In this document: positions 15,291-16,311 of the stretch, piece by piece
Position numbering within the stretch: the stretch's first letter is position 1
Layout of the letters: every line of letters begins with the position of its first letter
Assembly: GCF_049274025.1 (NCBI RefSeq)
Contig: NZ_JBASRV010000052.1
Source of the DNA: Miniphocaeibacter sp012841535
Lineage (GTDB): Bacteria; Bacillota; Clostridia; Tissierellales; Peptoniphilaceae
Length of the DNA stretch: 16,311 nt
Direction: 5' to 3' (one strand)
Translations under genes and position numbers: made by a program
The notes under the pieces: model-generated
Databases searched by the model: none
What the model saw: only the letters and a program-made list of their open reading frames with translations
What the model was told of the DNA's origin: nothing

Positions 15291-16311
15291 ATGGAAAAAT
15301 TTGATAGTATAGTCAATTTAATAAATGGTACCCTAAGGGATAGAATACTTATTTATTTATTGCCTTTCGTAGGAATAATTTTTACTTTATATTTGTTATT
15401 TCCACAGATAGTGAGATTTCCAGCAGCTATTAAGCAAACATTTGGTGGACTTTTTGACAAAGAGGCCAATGCAAAAAGAAAAGCAGCTGGTGAAATTTCA
15501 TCATTCCAAGCTTTAGCAGTTGCAATAGCAGCTCAAGTAGGAACGGGAAATGTTGCCGGAGTTGCAACAGCTATAATGGCTGGAGGACCAGGAGCAATAT
15601 TTTGGATGTGGGCTGCAGCGTTAGTTGGAATGGCAACTATATTTGCTGAAGCGGTTTTAGCACAAAAATATAGAACTAAGGACAAGGATGGCAATTTAGT
15701 TGGAGGGCCTGCTTATTACTTAAGTCAAGGGTTTAAAAATAAAGGTTTAGGTGGTTTAGGTAAATTTTTAGCTGCTTTCTTTGCTCTAGCAATTGTTTTT
15801 GCTTTAGGTTTTGTTGGAAACATGACCCAATCAAACTCAATAGCAACGGTAATAAATAATGCCTTTAATATTCCTTTACTAGTAGTAGGAATTGCTGTAG
15901 CTATATTTGCAGGCTTGGTTTTCATAGGTGGAATAAAGAGAATTGCAAACTTTGCTGAAATGGTAGTTCCGGTAATGGCAATTGTTTATATAGGTCTTGC
16001 TATAATTGTAATGATAAAATTCAGATCCCAAGTAGGTTCTGTGTTTTCATTAATATTTTCAGAGGCTTTTAAAGCAAAGGCAGTAGCCGGTGGAGCAATA
16101 GGTGTTACTATGAAAGAAGCTATAAGATTTGGAGTTTCTAGAGGGTTATTCTCAAATGAAGCTGGTATGGGTTCAACACCACAGGCCCATGCTACAGCAA
16201 ATGTAAAACATCCTGCAGAACAAGGTTTAACAGGTATGATAGGAGTGTTTATTGACACTGGTTTAGTTTGTACAGCAACAGCGGTAGTTGTATTAATTAC
16301 AAAAGCTCATG
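15291..16311 (+). CDS. Sodium:alanine/glycine symporter, AGCS family (partial, runs off right edge)
   Basis: The first 340 residues are present; family members are about 450-500. This membrane protein imports alanine or glycine with Na+ (or H+). The N-terminus has a short amphipathic lead and then a membrane segment (ILIYLLPFVGIIFTLYLLF). Next come GTGNVAGVA (84-92), the family signature GGPGAIFWMW (98-107), GGPAYYL (138-144), several hydrophobic segments from 155 to 245, and SNEAGMGSTP (288-297). All of these are typical of AGCS (Na_Ala_symp). AAAAGGAG with 6-nt spacing supports the ATG at 15291. Substrate choice cannot be read from the sequence, but next to glycine reductase glycine is the likely cargo. 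It has its own 236-nt upstream region after tRNA-Sec, with no glycine riboswitch that I can see. Confidence 0.93.
   Translation, partial: MEKFDSIVNLINGTLRDRILIYLLPFVGIIFTLYLLFPQIVRFPAAIKQTFGGLFDKEANAKRKAAGEISSFQALAVAIAAQVGTGNVAGVATAIMAGGPGAIFWMWAAALVGMATIFAEAVLAQKYRTKDKDGNLVGGPAYYLSQGFKNKGLGGLGKFLAAFFALAIVFALGFVGNMTQSNSIATVINNAFNIPLLVVGIAVAIFAGLVFIGGIKRIANFAEMVVPVMAIVYIGLAIIVMIKFRSQVGSVFSLIFSEAFKAKAVAGGAIGVTMKEAIRFGVSRGLFSNEAGMGSTPQAHATANVKHPAEQGLTGMIGVFIDTGLVCTATAVVVLITKAH

Noticed and set aside
15725..16258. Minus-strand ORFs of 66 and 90 aa at the right edge
   Set aside because: They lie inside and antisense to the AGCS symporter, whose plus-strand frame is continuous to the window end and carries the family signature.

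Overview
The window looks like a low-GC, strictly anaerobic Firmicute of the clostridial/tissierellial kind that lives by Stickland-type amino acid fermentation. The grounds are AT-rich DNA and codon use, strong AGGAGG-type ribosome binding sites, a complete selenocysteine-dependent glycine reductase operon, and a CRISPR array whose repeat ends in ATGTAAAT like clostridial type I-B repeats. I cannot name a species from sequence alone.

Layout. (1) 1-3196: one CRISPR array of 49 repeats (30 nt) and 48 spacers. It starts at or before the window edge, and its degenerate trailer end is on the right. No cas gene is in the window. (2) 3253-3286: a hairpin terminator between the array and the convergent operon. 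(3) 3338-10988, minus strand: grdX-trxB-trxA-grdE-grdA-grdB-grdC-grdD, the full set for glycine reductase proteins A, B and C plus their thioredoxin system. grdA and grdB each contain an in-frame UGA that is read as selenocysteine, so a naive gene caller splits both. (4) 11018-11167, minus strand: a glycine riboswitch aptamer followed by a strong intrinsic terminator, placed to control the operon. (5) From 11519, plus strand and divergent: selA, selB, tRNA-Sec(UCA), then the start of an AGCS-family Na+/alanine-or-glycine symporter that runs off the right edge.

How it works together. The symporter probably imports glycine. Glycine binding to the riboswitch would allow read-through into the grd operon. 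SelA charges tRNA-Sec and SelB delivers it to the UGA codons of grdA and grdB. Protein B (GrdB plus processed, pyruvoyl-bearing GrdE) binds glycine and passes a carboxymethyl group to the selenocysteine of GrdA. Protein C (GrdC/GrdD) releases acetyl phosphate, and TrxB/TrxA re-reduce GrdA. The locus is therefore almost self-contained from substrate uptake to ATP-yielding acetyl phosphate. The clear missing part is selD (selenophosphate synthetase).

The most notable points are the single-aptamer glycine riboswitch with a remnant-like second element, the tight co-location of the selenocysteine machinery with its client operon, a perfect 32-nt palindrome between grdB and grdC, two duplicated spacers, two trailer repeats that differ only in the crRNA-handle portion, and three spacers that cover translation starts.
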